Below are positions 26,274 through 35,481 of a stretch of 64,000 nucleotides of DNA, in pieces. This stretch comes from Streptomyces stelliscabiei (GTDB lineage: Bacteria > Actinomycetota > Actinomycetes > Streptomycetales > Streptomycetaceae). The DNA is taken from assembly GCF_014873495.1 (NCBI RefSeq), contig NZ_JADBGF010000001.1, positions 1,736,001-1,800,000 on the forward strand, given 5' to 3'. Below the pieces are notes generated by a model, which was not told the DNA's origin, did not search any database, and was given only the letters and a program-made list of their open reading frames with translations. Position numbers and translations under genes: made by a program. Every line of letters starts with the position of its first letter. Position 1 is the stretch's first letter.

Positions 26274-27020
26274 CTAGGCGGACTCCTCCGCCCCCTCCGC
26301 GTCCCACTCGGCCAGCGCCAGCAACTGCTCCGGCGTGACCCCGTCGGGGATCGGCACCGGCGCGGGCGTCCGGATCGGCGGCTGCCAGCCCTCCACGGGG
26401 TCCCAGCGCCGCACGACCCGCGCGGGCGCCCCCGCCACCACCGAGTGGTCCGGCACCACGCCCCGCACCACGGCTCCCGCGGCGACCACCACGTTCCGTC
26501 CGATACGCGCGCCGGGCAGGATCACCGCACCCGTACCGATCCAGCAGCCCGGCCCGATCGAGACGGGGTCCATCCGCGGCCACTGCTTGCCGATCGGCTC
26601 GTGCGGGTCGTCGTAGGAGTGGTTCGTGGACGTCACGTACACGTACGGGCCGAAGTAGCAGTCGCTGCCGATGGTGACGGTGGTGTCGGCGATGACATGG
26701 CTGCCCCGGCCGAGGACGACACCGTCACCGATGCGCAGGATCGGCTCCGCGCCGAGGTCCAGGTCGGGCATAAGACCGGCGGTCAGGGTGACCTGCTCGC
26801 CGATGATGCAGTGGGAGCCCAGATGGATCCACGGCTCACCGAAGACCGTGCCGAGCGGGAAGGCCAGCCTGGTACCTGTTCCCATCGCGCCGAAGCGCAG
26901 GCTCCCGGGCCGGTCGGCCGTCACCGACCCCGTGCGCTGCAGCCACGCCCAGCCCGCGTGGACGACGCGCTGCACGAGGCGGCCCCGCCAGGACGAGAAC
27001 GTGTTCTTGCTTTTCGGCAC
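26274..27020 (-). CDS. hexapeptide-repeat acyltransferase
   Basis: A 248-aa left-handed beta-helix acyltransferase. The (I/V/L)-G-x4 hexapeptide pattern is clear in IHLGSHCIIGEQVTLTAG, RIGDGVVLGRGSHVIADTTV and SIGPGCWIGTGAVILPGARI, with the GAPARVV end typical of maltose/galactoside acetyltransferase relatives. STNHSYDDPHEPIGKQ holds the presumed catalytic histidine. It probably O-acylates a sugar or cell-envelope component. The start is uncertain: GTG at 27020 (VPKSKN) or GTG at 27047. Confidence 0.85.
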   Translation of the reverse strand: MPKSKNTFSSWRGRLVQRVVHAGWAWLQRTGSVTADRPGSLRFGAMGTGTRLAFPLGTVFGEPWIHLGSHCIIGEQVTLTAGLMPDLDLGAEPILRIGDGVVLGRGSHVIADTTVTIGSDCYFGPYVYVTSTNHSYDDPHEPIGKQWPRMDPVSIGPGCWIGTGAVILPGARIGRNVVVAAGAVVRGVVPDHSVVAGAPARVVRRWDPVEGWQPPIRTPAPVPIPDGVTPEQLLALAEWDAEGAEESA

Positions 27021-27150
27021 CCGCTCACGGTACTCACCGCGCGGCACACGCAGGACGCCGTACGGCTGTGATCTTCACCCCACGGGATGCGGGCACCATG
27101 GCTTACGGTGCGGGTGAGGACTGATCCTCGACCACCACCAGGAGGCGGCG

Positions 27151-27693
27151 ATGAACCGGCAGCGGGCCCTGATCACGACGTTCGGCGGCAACAAGCCGGA
27201 TGTGGAGGAGGCCGCGTTCGTCTCCCCCACGTCGGTGGTGATCGGCGACGTGACGCTGCGGCCCGGGGCGAGCGTCTGGTACGGGGCCGTCCTGCGGGCC
27301 GAGTTCGAGCCGATCGTCATCGGCGCGGACGCCAACGTCCAGGACAACTGCACGCTGCACGTCGACCCCGGGTTCCCGGTCTCGATCGGTGCGCGGGTCT
27401 CCATCGGGCACAACGCGGTGGTGCACGGGGCGACCGTCGAGGACGACTGTCTGATCGGGATGGGCGCGACGGTGCTGAACGGCGCGGTGATCGGGGCGGG
27501 ATCGCTGGTGGCCGCGCAGGCGCTGGTCCCGCAGGGCATGCGCGTGCCGCCGGGCTCGCTGGTCGCGGGGGTACCCGCGAAGGTGAAGCGGCCGCTCACC
27601 GACGAGGAGCGGGAGTTGGTGACCTTGAACGGCACGCACTACACGGAGCTGGCCGCGGCGCACCGGAAGGCGCAGGAGGAGTACGGCGCGTAG
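27151..27693 (+). CDS. gamma-carbonic anhydrase family protein
   Basis: A 180-aa left-handed beta-helix protein of the gamma-carbonic anhydrase/PaaY type. The helix repeats run from FVSPTSVVIGDVTLRPGASV onward. The metal-ligand histidines are visible in NCTLHVDPG, IGHNAVVHGATV, and the protein ends with a helix (HYTELAAAHRKAQEEYGA). AGGAGG lies 7 nt before the ATG at 27151. It may hydrate CO2 or act as a transferase; the adjacent convergent DedA gene gives no clue. Confidence 0.92.
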   Translation: MNRQRALITTFGGNKPDVEEAAFVSPTSVVIGDVTLRPGASVWYGAVLRAEFEPIVIGADANVQDNCTLHVDPGFPVSIGARVSIGHNAVVHGATVEDDCLIGMGATVLNGAVIGAGSLVAAQALVPQGMRVPPGSLVAGVPAKVKRPLTDEERELVTLNGTHYTELAAAHRKAQEEYGA

Positions 27694-27702
27694 ACCGCGC
27701 GC

Positions 27703-27723
27703 GGGGCCGGTACGACCGGCCCC
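27703..27723. terminator. hairpin between convergent genes
   Basis: GGGGCCGGT-ACG-ACCGGCCCC, a perfect 9-bp stem 10 nt after the carbonic anhydrase stop and 8 nt before the 3' end of the DedA gene. Confidence 0.8.
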
Positions 27724-27730
27724 CTCTTCC

Positions 27731-28384
27731 TCAGGAGTCGGCGGCGGGGACCAGTTCCGCCTCGGTGCTCTCCGCCGCCTCCGCCGCCTTCTTCGCCTTG
27801 CGCTTGATCACCAGCATCGACGTGACGCCGATGAGGACGGCCAGGACCAGGCCCAGCCAGGAGAAGCGCTTGAGCCAGGCCTCGGCGACGACACCGACGT
27901 AGTAGATGACGGCCGTGGTGCCGCCGGCCCAGAGGATGCCGCCGAGGACGTTGGCGACGAGGAAGCGCCAGTAGGGCATCTGGAGGACGCCGGCGAGGGG
28001 GCCGGCGAAGATACGCAGCAGGGCGATGAAGCGGCCGAAGAAGACGGCCCACATGCCCCACCGGTCGAACGAGCGCTCGGCGACGGCGATGTTGCTCTCG
28101 CTGAAGTGTTTGGGGAACCGCCGGTTGAGCTTGGCCAGCAGCGGGCGGCCGCCCTTGCGCCCGATCGCGTAGCCGATGGAGTCGCCGATGATCGCGCCGG
28201 CGGTGGCGCAGGCGCCCAGGACGAACGGGTCGATCTCACCGTGCTGGGAGGCCAGCAGCGCGGAGGAGACCAGGATGATCTCGCCCGGCAGCGGGATGCC
28301 CAGGCTCTCCAGGCCGATGACCAGCCCCACCAGCAGGTAGATGGCGAGCGGGGGCACTGTTTCGAGCCACTCCTGGACGTGCAA
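27731..28384 (-). CDS. DedA-family membrane protein
   Basis: A 217-aa polytopic membrane protein of the DedA (VTT) family. LESLGIPLPGEIILVSSALL (about residues 25-45) has the conserved E...P-G re-entrant motif and RFIALLRIFAGPLAG (about 115-130) the second signature. DedA proteins move lipid carriers such as undecaprenyl phosphate or support membrane homeostasis. A TTG at 28384 is used as start because GGAGG lies 8 nt upstream and no ATG or GTG fits. The C-terminus is a charged Lys/Ala/Glu tail. Confidence 0.9.
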   Translation of the reverse strand: MHVQEWLETVPPLAIYLLVGLVIGLESLGIPLPGEIILVSSALLASQHGEIDPFVLGACATAGAIIGDSIGYAIGRKGGRPLLAKLNRRFPKHFSESNIAVAERSFDRWGMWAVFFGRFIALLRIFAGPLAGVLQMPYWRFLVANVLGGILWAGGTTAVIYYVGVVAEAWLKRFSWLGLVLAVLIGVTSMLVIKRKAKKAAEAAESTEAELVPAADS

Positions 28385-28644
28385 GACCGGTTCCTCCCGT
28401 GTAGCGGTTCAAAGGCCCCCGGCGAGCGCTCACGACGGGGCGCACGCCGGGGAAGCCTACCCGCTTACTCGGACGGCGACGGAGCCCTCCAGGTTGTCCC
28501 ACGGACCGCTCCGATGCTCGGCGCGCACGGTCGCGCTCAGCGCGTCGCCGCCCCGCGGGAGGGCGGAGAGGGCCGTGGCATCGGGTGCGGGCGCCCGGCG
28601 CCGGGCCGGGGCCGGGCGGAGGGTTCAGGGGGAGCAGGCGGGGG

Positions 28645-29097
28645 TCAGGCGTTGGGGCGCAGGGTCCAGACGACGGTCATCTCGCCCGTGACGGCGCCGT
28701 CGGCCCGCCGGATGGCGACGGCGACGGGGAACTCGGGGCGCTGTCCGGCGTCGAGTTCGGCGACGACCTCGGCGGCGGGGCGGCCCAGGGTGGCGGTGGC
28801 CGTGACGGGGCCCATCGCGAGCTTCCGGTACGCGATCTCCGCGCTGACCGCGAGCGGCACGGCGCGGGAGAGCTGGTCCCCGAACGCGGCGAGCACGATC
28901 GCCCCGCTCGCCGACTCGCCCAGCGTGAACATCGCGCCGGCGTGCGGCCCGCCGACGTGGTTGTGGAACTCGCCCTGGTCCGGCAGTGACACCACGGCCT
29001 TCTCCGGCGTGGTCTCCAGGAACTCCAGCTTCAGCGTCCTGGCCATCGGCACCGTGGCGGCGAGCATCTCGCCGATCGACATCTGGTCTGCGCTCAT
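28645..29097 (-). CDS. hotdog-fold thioesterase-like protein (DUF4442/PaaI type)
   Basis: A 150-aa hotdog-fold protein. The central helix region FHNHVGGPHAGAMFTLGESA is the family signature, with HNHVG and AGA near the CoA-binding site. LAVSAEIAYRKLAMGPVTAT forms the following strands. It probably hydrolyses acyl-CoA. It is short of neighbours on its strand; the 28385-28644 spacer upstream of DedA has no gene I can support. Confidence 0.85.
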   Translation of the reverse strand: MSADQMSIGEMLAATVPMARTLKLEFLETTPEKAVVSLPDQGEFHNHVGGPHAGAMFTLGESASGAIVLAAFGDQLSRAVPLAVSAEIAYRKLAMGPVTATATLGRPAAEVVAELDAGQRPEFPVAVAIRRADGAVTGEMTVVWTLRPNA

Positions 29098-29439
29098 GCC
29101 GCGATGTTACCCACGAGTAGCGGCGTCTGACCAGGGGTCGTCGCGCGATCGTCGTAGCGCCGTCGTCCGACGGGAACCGTGCGGCCGGCCGGGGCGGAGG
29201 AGGCCGGCCGGCGCGGGACGGACGGCAGGCCGAGGACGTTCGCGTTCAAGAACGAGGAAGTCGCCCCGGCGGCCCGTCCGTTCGCCCGGCCCCCGGTGAC
29301 GCCCGAGGAGTTCCCCGCACGCGGCGGTGCGGAGGAACCGCGCGCCGACGGGCGTTTTGAAGCCGTTCGTCCCGTGTGCAAAGCTGCTTCGTGGACTCCC
29401 GTGGCACCCCGCCCCCCGACGCATCTATGGTTACGAGCC

Positions 29440-30498
29440 ATGTGGCCAGGACAGCAGCAGCCGCCCGGGGGCGAGCACCAACCGCAGCAGCCGAACCCGT
29501 ACCAGCAGCCGGGGTACGACCAGTCGGGACCGCCGGGACAGTCGGGATACCAACAGCCGGGGTACCAGCAACCCAACCCCTATCAGCAGCCCGGATACCA
29601 GTCGACGGGCCAGCAGCCCCAGTACGGGCAGCAGCCCCAGTGGGGCGCGCAGGGACACGCGGGTCCGCCGGTGCCGCCGGGCGGAGGCGGCGGCAACCGG
29701 ACGAAGCTCATCGCGATCGTCGCGGCCACGGCCGTCGTCGTGGCGGCCGGCGTGACGGGCTTCCTGGTCCTCGGAGGCGATGGCGACAAGGACAAGTCGA
29801 AGACGCAGTCCGCCCCTTCGGTCTCCCCCTCGCCGACCCCGACCGAGAGCACCGAGGACAACCCGCGCGGCGAGGACGCCGGAGCGAAGCCGACCATCGC
29901 GGGCTGGAAGGTCGTCGTCAACCCCAAGTGGGGTACGGCCTTCGACGTGCCGCCCGAGTGGGCCGTCCAGTCGGCCGACACCTTCATCGGCTTCGAGGAC
30001 GACAAGAAGGGCGACGGGTCGGTCCTCATCGGCATGTCGGCACCCGCCATCCTCAAGGAGAAGTGGTGCACGTCCGACGACGACAAGGACGGCAACGAGG
30101 AGACCAGTTCGCTGGCCGCCGCGGGTACCAAGGGCCAGCAGGGCGCCAAGGGCACCGAGGACGTCGCCCGCAACGACGCGGCGTGGTGGGTCTTCGGCGG
30201 TTACACCGACCAGAAGGACGGCGCCAAGAAGAAGATGACCATCGGCAAGGCCAAGCCGTACACCACGGCGTCGGGCGTCGAGGGCAGTGTCGCGACGACG
30301 TACTCCAAGGGCGTCGCCAAGAAGGGCAAGTGCGACACCGACGGCAAGGCGACCACGTTCGCCTTCAAGAACTCGGCCGGTGACTACGTCTCCTGGACCT
30401 TCCACGGAGCCAAGGACGTCGACGACGAGGTCCCGGACGCGACGGTGCAGAAGATCCTCAGCACGGTACGGCTGTACGGCGAACCGACGGGCGGCTGA
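29440..30498 (+). CDS. Pro/Gln-rich membrane-anchored extracytoplasmic protein
   Basis: A 352-aa protein with three parts. The first 85 residues are a Q/P/G/Y-rich cytoplasmic tail with repeated YQQPGY and QQPQ units. A single transmembrane helix follows (about 95-115, LIAIVAATAVVVAAGVTGFL). The rest is an extracytoplasmic domain beginning with a Ser/Pro/Thr linker and containing GWKVVVNPKWGTAFDVPPEW. The layout matches many unnamed Streptomyces proteins secreted beside the cell envelope. It has two cysteines in the outer domain (WCTSDDD, GKCDTDG) likely to form a disulfide. Function unknown. The ATG at 29440 is chosen; the frame is open further upstream. Confidence 0.82.
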   Translation: MWPGQQQPPGGEHQPQQPNPYQQPGYDQSGPPGQSGYQQPGYQQPNPYQQPGYQSTGQQPQYGQQPQWGAQGHAGPPVPPGGGGGNRTKLIAIVAATAVVVAAGVTGFLVLGGDGDKDKSKTQSAPSVSPSPTPTESTEDNPRGEDAGAKPTIAGWKVVVNPKWGTAFDVPPEWAVQSADTFIGFEDDKKGDGSVLIGMSAPAILKEKWCTSDDDKDGNEETSSLAAAGTKGQQGAKGTEDVARNDAAWWVFGGYTDQKDGAKKKMTIGKAKPYTTASGVEGSVATTYSKGVAKKGKCDTDGKATTFAFKNSAGDYVSWTFHGAKDVDDEVPDATVQKILSTVRLYGEPTGG

Positions 30499-30523
30499 GC
30501 CGGTACCGGACACCGGTACCGGC
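30499..30523. terminator. double-palindrome hairpin after the membrane protein
   Basis: GCCGGTACCGG-ACA-CCGGTACCGGC starts on the base after the stop codon: a perfect 11-bp stem with a 3-nt loop in which each arm is itself nearly palindromic. Confidence 0.75.
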
Positions 30524-30635
30524 GTCGGAGCCATCCGCTCCGGGCCCGGACCGGCCCAGTTCCCGTGGCCCGATCGGGCCCCCTCCCGTGCGGAAACGGT
30601 TTGGCAGACGGGGGTGGGGCGGCGATAGTCGGCGG

Positions 30636-31982
30636 GTGACGACTCCCGCCGCCTCCCGCCGCCCCGCCTGGGCGGGTCGCAACTACACCCTGCTGACGAC
30701 GGCCGCGGTCGTCACCAACCTCGGCAGCAACGGCGCCCTGGTCGCGGCCGCGTTCGCGGTGCTGGACGCGGGCGGCGACGGCGGTGACGTCGGTCTGGTC
30801 GCGGCGGCGCGGACCCTGCCGCTGGTGCTCTTCCTGCTGATCGGCGGCGCGGTCGCGGACCGGCTGCCCCGCCACCGGGTGATGGTCGCGGCGAACACCC
30901 TCAACTGTCTCTCCCAGGCCGTCTTCGCCGTGCTCGTGCTCACCGGCGGGGCCCACCTCTGGCAGATGATGCTGCTCTCCGCACTCGGCGGCACCGGCCA
31001 GGCGTTCTTCGGCCCGGCGGCCGAGGGCATGCTGCTGTCCTCGGTCACCGCCGAGCAGGCGGGCCGGGCCTTCGCGCTGTTCCGCTTCGCCTCGCAGGGC
31101 GCGACCATGACGGGCGCGGCCGTCGGCGGCGCCCTGGTCGCGGTGATCGGCCCCGGCTGGGTGCTCGCGGTCGACGCCGTCGCCTTCGCCTGCGCCGGCG
31201 CCCTGCGCGCCTTCCTCGACGTGAGCCACATACCGGAGCGCGAGCCGGGGCACGGCATGCTCGCCGATCTCCGGGACGGCTGGCGGGAGTTCACCGGCCG
31301 CACCTGGCTGTGGGCGATCGTCGTCCAGTTCTCCCTGGTGAACGCGGTCATGGTCGCCGCCGACGCGGTCTACGGCCCCCAGGTCGCCGACGACAGCCTC
31401 GGCGGCCCCGGCCCCTGGGGCCTGGCGCTGGCCCTGTTCGGTGCGGGCAACGCCGCGGGAGCACTGCTGATGACCCGCTGGAAACCGCGCCGCCTCCTCT
31501 TCGTGGGCGTCCTGTGCGTCTTCCCGTTCGCCCTGCCGAGCGCCGCGCTCGCCGTGCCGACCCCGATCGCCGTGCTGTGCCTGGCCATGTTCGTCAGCGG
31601 TCTGTCGATCGAGGTGTTCGGCGTCTCCTGGATGACCGCGCTGCACCAGGAGATCCCCGAGGACAAGCTGTCCCGTGTCTCGGCGTACGACTGGTTCGGC
31701 TCGGTGGCGATGGTGCCGCTCGCCGCCGCGCTGGCGGGCCCGGCGGAGAGCGCCTTCGGCCGCACGGCGGCCCTGTGGGGCTGCGCGGCGCTGTGTGTGG
31801 CGGCCACGGCGGCGGTCCTGTGCGTCCGGGACGTACGGAACCTGACCAGGCGCACCGTGCCGGTGTCCCTGGCCAAGCCCGACGCCGCGCCCCACGCCGG
31901 CCCCGGCGCCCGCCCTGCTGCCGGAACCGGCTCCACGCCCGGCTCAGCCGATACCGAAGGCCCCGTCGGGCGGCTCCGGTGA
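30636..31982 (+). CDS. MFS transporter
   Basis: A 448-aa major facilitator permease with about 12 hydrophobic segments, beginning NYTLLTTAAVVTNLGSNGAL. The loop 2-3 motif is GGAVADRLPRHRVMVAANTL (about residues 68-88), the usual G-x3-D-R-x-x-R-R box slightly altered. GTG at 30636 (VTTPAASRRPAW) is used. It resembles the drug/enterobactin exporter branch (MFS_3). Its 3' end overlaps the 3' end of the convergent spermidine-synthase-like gene by 39 bp. Confidence 0.88.
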   Translation: MTTPAASRRPAWAGRNYTLLTTAAVVTNLGSNGALVAAAFAVLDAGGDGGDVGLVAAARTLPLVLFLLIGGAVADRLPRHRVMVAANTLNCLSQAVFAVLVLTGGAHLWQMMLLSALGGTGQAFFGPAAEGMLLSSVTAEQAGRAFALFRFASQGATMTGAAVGGALVAVIGPGWVLAVDAVAFACAGALRAFLDVSHIPEREPGHGMLADLRDGWREFTGRTWLWAIVVQFSLVNAVMVAADAVYGPQVADDSLGGPGPWGLALALFGAGNAAGALLMTRWKPRRLLFVGVLCVFPFALPSAALAVPTPIAVLCLAMFVSGLSIEVFGVSWMTALHQEIPEDKLSRVSAYDWFGSVAMVPLAAALAGPAESAFGRTAALWGCAALCVAATAAVLCVRDVRNLTRRTVPVSLAKPDAAPHAGPGARPAAGTGSTPGSADTEGPVGRLR

Positions 31983-32798
31983 CGGTACGGCGTCCTCCTC
32001 GCGCACGGGTGCGGCGCCCTCGATGAAGCGGCGCAGCGCCGGGCCGTGTTCGACCCGGGCCGGGAAGACGTCGGCGGCGGTTCGCCGGGCCAGGACGGTG
32101 ATGTCGGGCGGCTGATGGGCCGCGACCAGCACGGCGTTGCCGAAGCGCCTGCCGCGCAGCACTCCCGGCTCGGCGATCAGCACCAGCTCCTCGAACACCG
32201 TGGCCAGCGTGGCCAGTTGGGACCGCAGGAACGCGAAGGGCGCGGCGTCGGCCAGGTTCGCGAGATAGACACCGTCCACGCGCAGCACCCGCTCCAGCGC
32301 CCGCGCGTACCGCACGGTCGTCAGATGCGCCGGGACGCGTGAGCCCCGGAACACGTCCCCCACGATCACGTCGGCGGAGTCCGCGGGGGCCGCTTCGAGC
32401 CATTCCCCGGCGTCCGCGCCGCGCAGCGCGATCCCCGCGTCGTCGGGCAGCGGCAGCTGTTCGACGACGAGGTCCAGCAGCCTCCGGTCGTACTCGACGA
32501 CCTCCTGGCGCGACCCGGGCCGGGTCGCGGCCACGTACCGGGGCAGGGTGAGCGCGCCCCCGCCGAGATGCAGCACGTCGAGCGCCCGTCCCGGTTCCGC
32601 CACCGTGTCCAGCACATGCCCGAGCCGCCGCGTGTACTCGAACTCCAGATGCGTCGGCTCGTCCAGGTCCACGTACGACTGCGGCGCCCCGTCCACGGTC
32701 AACAGCCAGGCCCGCTCCCGGTCGACGTCGGGCATGAGCTTGGCGGTCCCCTGGTCGATGGGACGGGAGACGGGTATGGCTTCGTTCACGCGCCCCAT
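31944..32798 (-). CDS. spermidine-synthase-like methyltransferase-fold protein
   Basis: A 284-aa protein from the ATG at 32798 with a Rossmann fold of the spermidine synthase family. Its SAM-type motif is RALDVLHLGGGALTLPRYVA (about residues 62-80), then RQEVVEYDRRLLDLV, and ADVIVGDVFRGSRVPAHLTT in place of the catalytic DAFD of true spermidine synthases. With the usual gate and catalytic aspartates altered, polyamine synthesis is doubtful. The first 20 residues are polar. It overlaps the MFS gene tail to tail. Confidence 0.8.
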   Translation of the reverse strand: MGRVNEAIPVSRPIDQGTAKLMPDVDRERAWLLTVDGAPQSYVDLDEPTHLEFEYTRRLGHVLDTVAEPGRALDVLHLGGGALTLPRYVAATRPGSRQEVVEYDRRLLDLVVEQLPLPDDAGIALRGADAGEWLEAAPADSADVIVGDVFRGSRVPAHLTTVRYARALERVLRVDGVYLANLADAAPFAFLRSQLATLATVFEELVLIAEPGVLRGRRFGNAVLVAAHQPPDITVLARRTAADVFPARVEHGPALRRFIEGAAPVREEDAVPSPEPPDGAFGIG

Positions 32799-32919
32799 TG
32801 TGCCGGGCCTCTTCGCGCCGGGCCCCCGTCGGCCCAGGGACCGTCGAGGCGCCCCCGGTACGGGTGCGAGGACCGCACGACCGGCCTCGACCGGCCTACG
32901 GCCCCGCACCCCGCGACGC

Positions 32920-34089
32920 CTATAGAACGGCCGACACGGTTCCCGCTCCCACCGTCCGGCCACCCTCACGGATCGCGAACCCGAGCCCCGGCTCCAACGG
33001 AACCTCCCGGCCCAGCTCCACACTCATCGTGACCCGGTCCCCGGGCCGCGCGACGGCGATCTCGCCGAGGTCCACATCCCCGACGACGTCCGCCGTACGG
33101 ATGTAGAACTGCGGCCGGTACCCGGTGGACACCGGGGTCGAGCGCCCGCCCTCACGCGCCGAGAGCACATACACCTGCGCGGTGAAGTGCCGCCTGGGTA
33201 CGACGCTGCCGGGCGCGGCCACCACGTGCCCGCGCCGGACGGCGTCCCGTCCCACCCCGCGCAGTAGCAGCGCCACGTTGTCCCCTGCCTGCGCCTCCGA
33301 CATCGGCTTGCCGAAGGTCTCCAGCCCGGTGACGACCGTCTCCACCTCGGCACCGAGCACCTCGACCCGGTCGCCCACGTGGATGGTGCCCCGTTCGACG
33401 GCGCCCGTGACGACGGTCCCCCGGCCCGTGATCGTGAGCACGTTCTCCACGGACAGCAGGAACGGCGCGTCCAGATACCGCTCGGGCATCGGGACGTACG
33501 TGTCCACCGCGTCCAGCAGCGCGTCGATGGACGCCGTCCACCGCGGGTCCCCTTCGAGCGCCTTGAGCCCGGACACCCGTACGACCGGTACGGAGTCGCC
33601 GCCGTACCCGTGCGCGGTGAGCAGCTCGCGGACCTCCAGTTCGACGAGGTCGATCAGCTCCTCGTCGCCGGCGTCGGCCTTGTTCAGCGCGACGACGACA
33701 TGGTTCACCCCCACCTGCCGGGCCAGCAGCACGTGCTCGGCGGTCTGCGGCATGATCCCGTCGAGCGCGGAGACGACGAGGATCGCCCCGTCGAGCTGCG
33801 CGGCCCCGGTGACCATGTTCTTGACGTAGTCGGCGTGGCCGGGCATGTCGACGTGCGCGTAGTGCCGGGTGTCGGTCTCGTACTCGACGTGCGCGATGTT
33901 GATGGTGATGCCGCGCGCCGCCTCCTCCGGGGCGCGGTCGATGCGGTCGAACGGCACGAAGGTGCCGGCCCCGCGCTCGGCGAGGACCTTGGTGATGGCG
34001 GCGGTCAGAGTGGTCTTGCCGTGGTCGACATGACCCATGGTGCCGATGTTGAGGTGTGGTTTCGTGCGGACGTAAGCGGTCTTGGACAT
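32920..34089 (-). CDS. tuf3: second EF-Tu, tuf3 type
   Basis: A 389-aa elongation factor Tu paralogue. All three domains are present. G1 is GHVDHGKTT (residues 19-27), G2 RGITI (59-63), G3 DMPGH (81-85) and G4 NKAD. The housekeeping bacterial EF-Tu has DCPGH at G3 and usually NKCD or NKVD at G4, so both sites carry unusual residues, and SALK is SGLK here. The C-terminus [20 protein letters not shown] is well kept. Streptomyces are known for a divergent tuf3 (SCO1321 in S. coelicolor, from memory), expressed poorly and tied to stress. It is separate from the ribosomal str operon. Confidence 0.92.
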   Translation of the reverse strand: MSKTAYVRTKPHLNIGTMGHVDHGKTTLTAAITKVLAERGAGTFVPFDRIDRAPEEAARGITINIAHVEYETDTRHYAHVDMPGHADYVKNMVTGAAQLDGAILVVSALDGIMPQTAEHVLLARQVGVNHVVVALNKADAGDEELIDLVELEVRELLTAHGYGGDSVPVVRVSGLKALEGDPRWTASIDALLDAVDTYVPMPERYLDAPFLLSVENVLTITGRGTVVTGAVERGTIHVGDRVEVLGAEVETVVTGLETFGKPMSEAQAGDNVALLLRGVGRDAVRRGHVVAAPGSVVPRRHFTAQVYVLSAREGGRSTPVSTGYRPQFYIRTADVVGDVDLGEIAVARPGDRVTMSVELGREVPLEPGLGFAIREGGRTVGAGTVSAVL

Positions 34090-34601
34090 GGCGGTACCTC
34101 GAAGTCTCTTCAGCGGTACTGAGTGAGGTCCCGGCGCGACTGGGGGCGCTGCCGGGACGGGGACCCCGAGGTCTTGCCGACCCTCCCCCTGCGGGGTCCG
34201 CCGGAATGTCCGGGAAGAGTCAGCTTCGGGCGCCGTCTGCGGCGGCCACGACGATCAGAAGGGCAGCCTTCGGGGCATCCGCGCCTGTGGCGGATGCGGC
34301 GAGAGCGAAGGCGTGCCGGAACATGACGTCGATCATCGTCGACAAGTCGGCTGCCGTCGAATGGTTTTCGGTACGGACGGGTTCCGGGGGACGGCCGAAG
34401 AGAGATGCTTCACAAGGGGGTGCCGGGAGTGAACGGCGCCCGGGCCGGAACCGTGTTCGGGAAGGCGCAGGCAGCACGGTGCGCGGTGCCCGCGGGACAC
34501 CCGGGCGCGCCGTGGCCGACGAGCCCGTTGTTCCGCTCCCTGTGACCCCCGTGAGACGTTCCGTACGGCATACACGTACATGGGTCGGTTACCGTCGACG
34601 A
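34090..34601. other. 512-bp upstream region of tuf3 and the VTT gene
   Basis: This spacer separates tuf3 from the divergent VTT-domain gene. A GAGGT lies about 10 nt upstream of the tuf3 ATG on the minus strand. I see no gene with a convincing start and codon pattern: an 85-codon minus frame at 34220-34477 has no recognisable domain. The spacer is long enough to hold the tuf3 leader and promoter. Confidence 0.5.
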
Positions 34602-35396
34602 ATGCTCGATGCCACCACCCGCTCTGGGGGCACCGCCACGGTTCTTCCCCGGACCGCCGCAACGGAGCTCGCCGTCGCCGCACCCGTCGTCCCACCCGTC
34701 GCCGTTCCGACCGTGCCCCCCGGCCGGGCCGCCCGCTGGGGCAGAGTGCTGCTCGCGCCGTGGGCGCGGTTCTCGTTCCTCGTGCTGCTGCTCCTGGGCG
34801 CCGTGTCGACCGTCCTGTGGTTCGAGCCGCAGCGGCTGCTGGCCGACGGCTGGCCGCCCCAGCTGAGCGGCGCCGCGGCGGTCGTGATGTTCGCGGTGGC
34901 GTACGGGCTGTGCACGGTCGCGTTCGTGCCCCGGCCGATCCTCAACATCGCGGCGGGCGCGCTCTTCGGTTCCCAGCTGGGTCTGGCCTCGGCGCTCGCG
35001 GGCACGGTCCTCGGGGCCGGTATCGCCTTCGGTCTGGGCCGCATGCTCGGGCAGGACGCCCTGCGTCCCCTGCTGCGCCACCGCTGGCTGAAGTCGGCGG
35101 ACGGCCAGCTCAGCCGCCACGGCTTCCGCTCGATGCTGGCGGCCCGGCTGTTCCCGGGAGTGCCCTTCTGGGCGGCGAACTACTGCGCGTCCGTCTCCCG
35201 TATGGGTTGTCTCCCCTTCCTGCTCGCCACGGCCCTCGGCTCGATCCCGAACACCGCCGCGTACGCGGTCGCCGGCGCCCGGGCCTCGTCCCCGACCTCC
35301 CCCGCCTTCCTGATCGCCATGGCCTGCATCGCGGTGCCGGCCCTGGTCGGCGCCGCTCTGGCCTGGCGCAAACGCCACCACCTGCGCGCCCGCTGA
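34602..35396 (+). CDS. VTT/TVP38-family membrane protein
   Basis: A 264-aa membrane protein of the VTT (TVP38/TMEM64) family, distantly related to DedA. After a 45-residue Ala/Val/Pro-rich cytoplasmic start, hydrophobic segments cover about 50-260. The hallmark FVPRPILNIAAGALFGSQLG (about 107-127) and the RLFPGVPFWAANYCASVSRM region (about 180-200) are re-entrant-loop signatures. It may handle lipids in the membrane. The ATG at 34602 is used. It lies alone between tuf3 (divergent) and a thiolase (convergent). Confidence 0.85.
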   Translation: MLDATTRSGGTATVLPRTAATELAVAAPVVPPVAVPTVPPGRAARWGRVLLAPWARFSFLVLLLLGAVSTVLWFEPQRLLADGWPPQLSGAAAVVMFAVAYGLCTVAFVPRPILNIAAGALFGSQLGLASALAGTVLGAGIAFGLGRMLGQDALRPLLRHRWLKSADGQLSRHGFRSMLAARLFPGVPFWAANYCASVSRMGCLPFLLATALGSIPNTAAYAVAGARASSPTSPAFLIAMACIAVPALVGAALAWRKRHHLRAR

Positions 35397-35481
35397 CCTC
35401 GTGGGCGCGGCCCGCACGGCCGCGGTCCCATCCCGGCAGCGCGCGGCCTGCCCCGGCCCTCGCGCGACCGGCGCCAGCGGC

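Noticed and set aside
31944..32798. Classical spermidine synthase
   Set aside because: The fold is right, but the catalytic aspartate motif is replaced, so only a family-level name is given.
34220..34477. 85-codon minus frame upstream of tuf3
   Set aside because: No domain, no ribosome binding site I can see, and it occupies the likely tuf3 leader.
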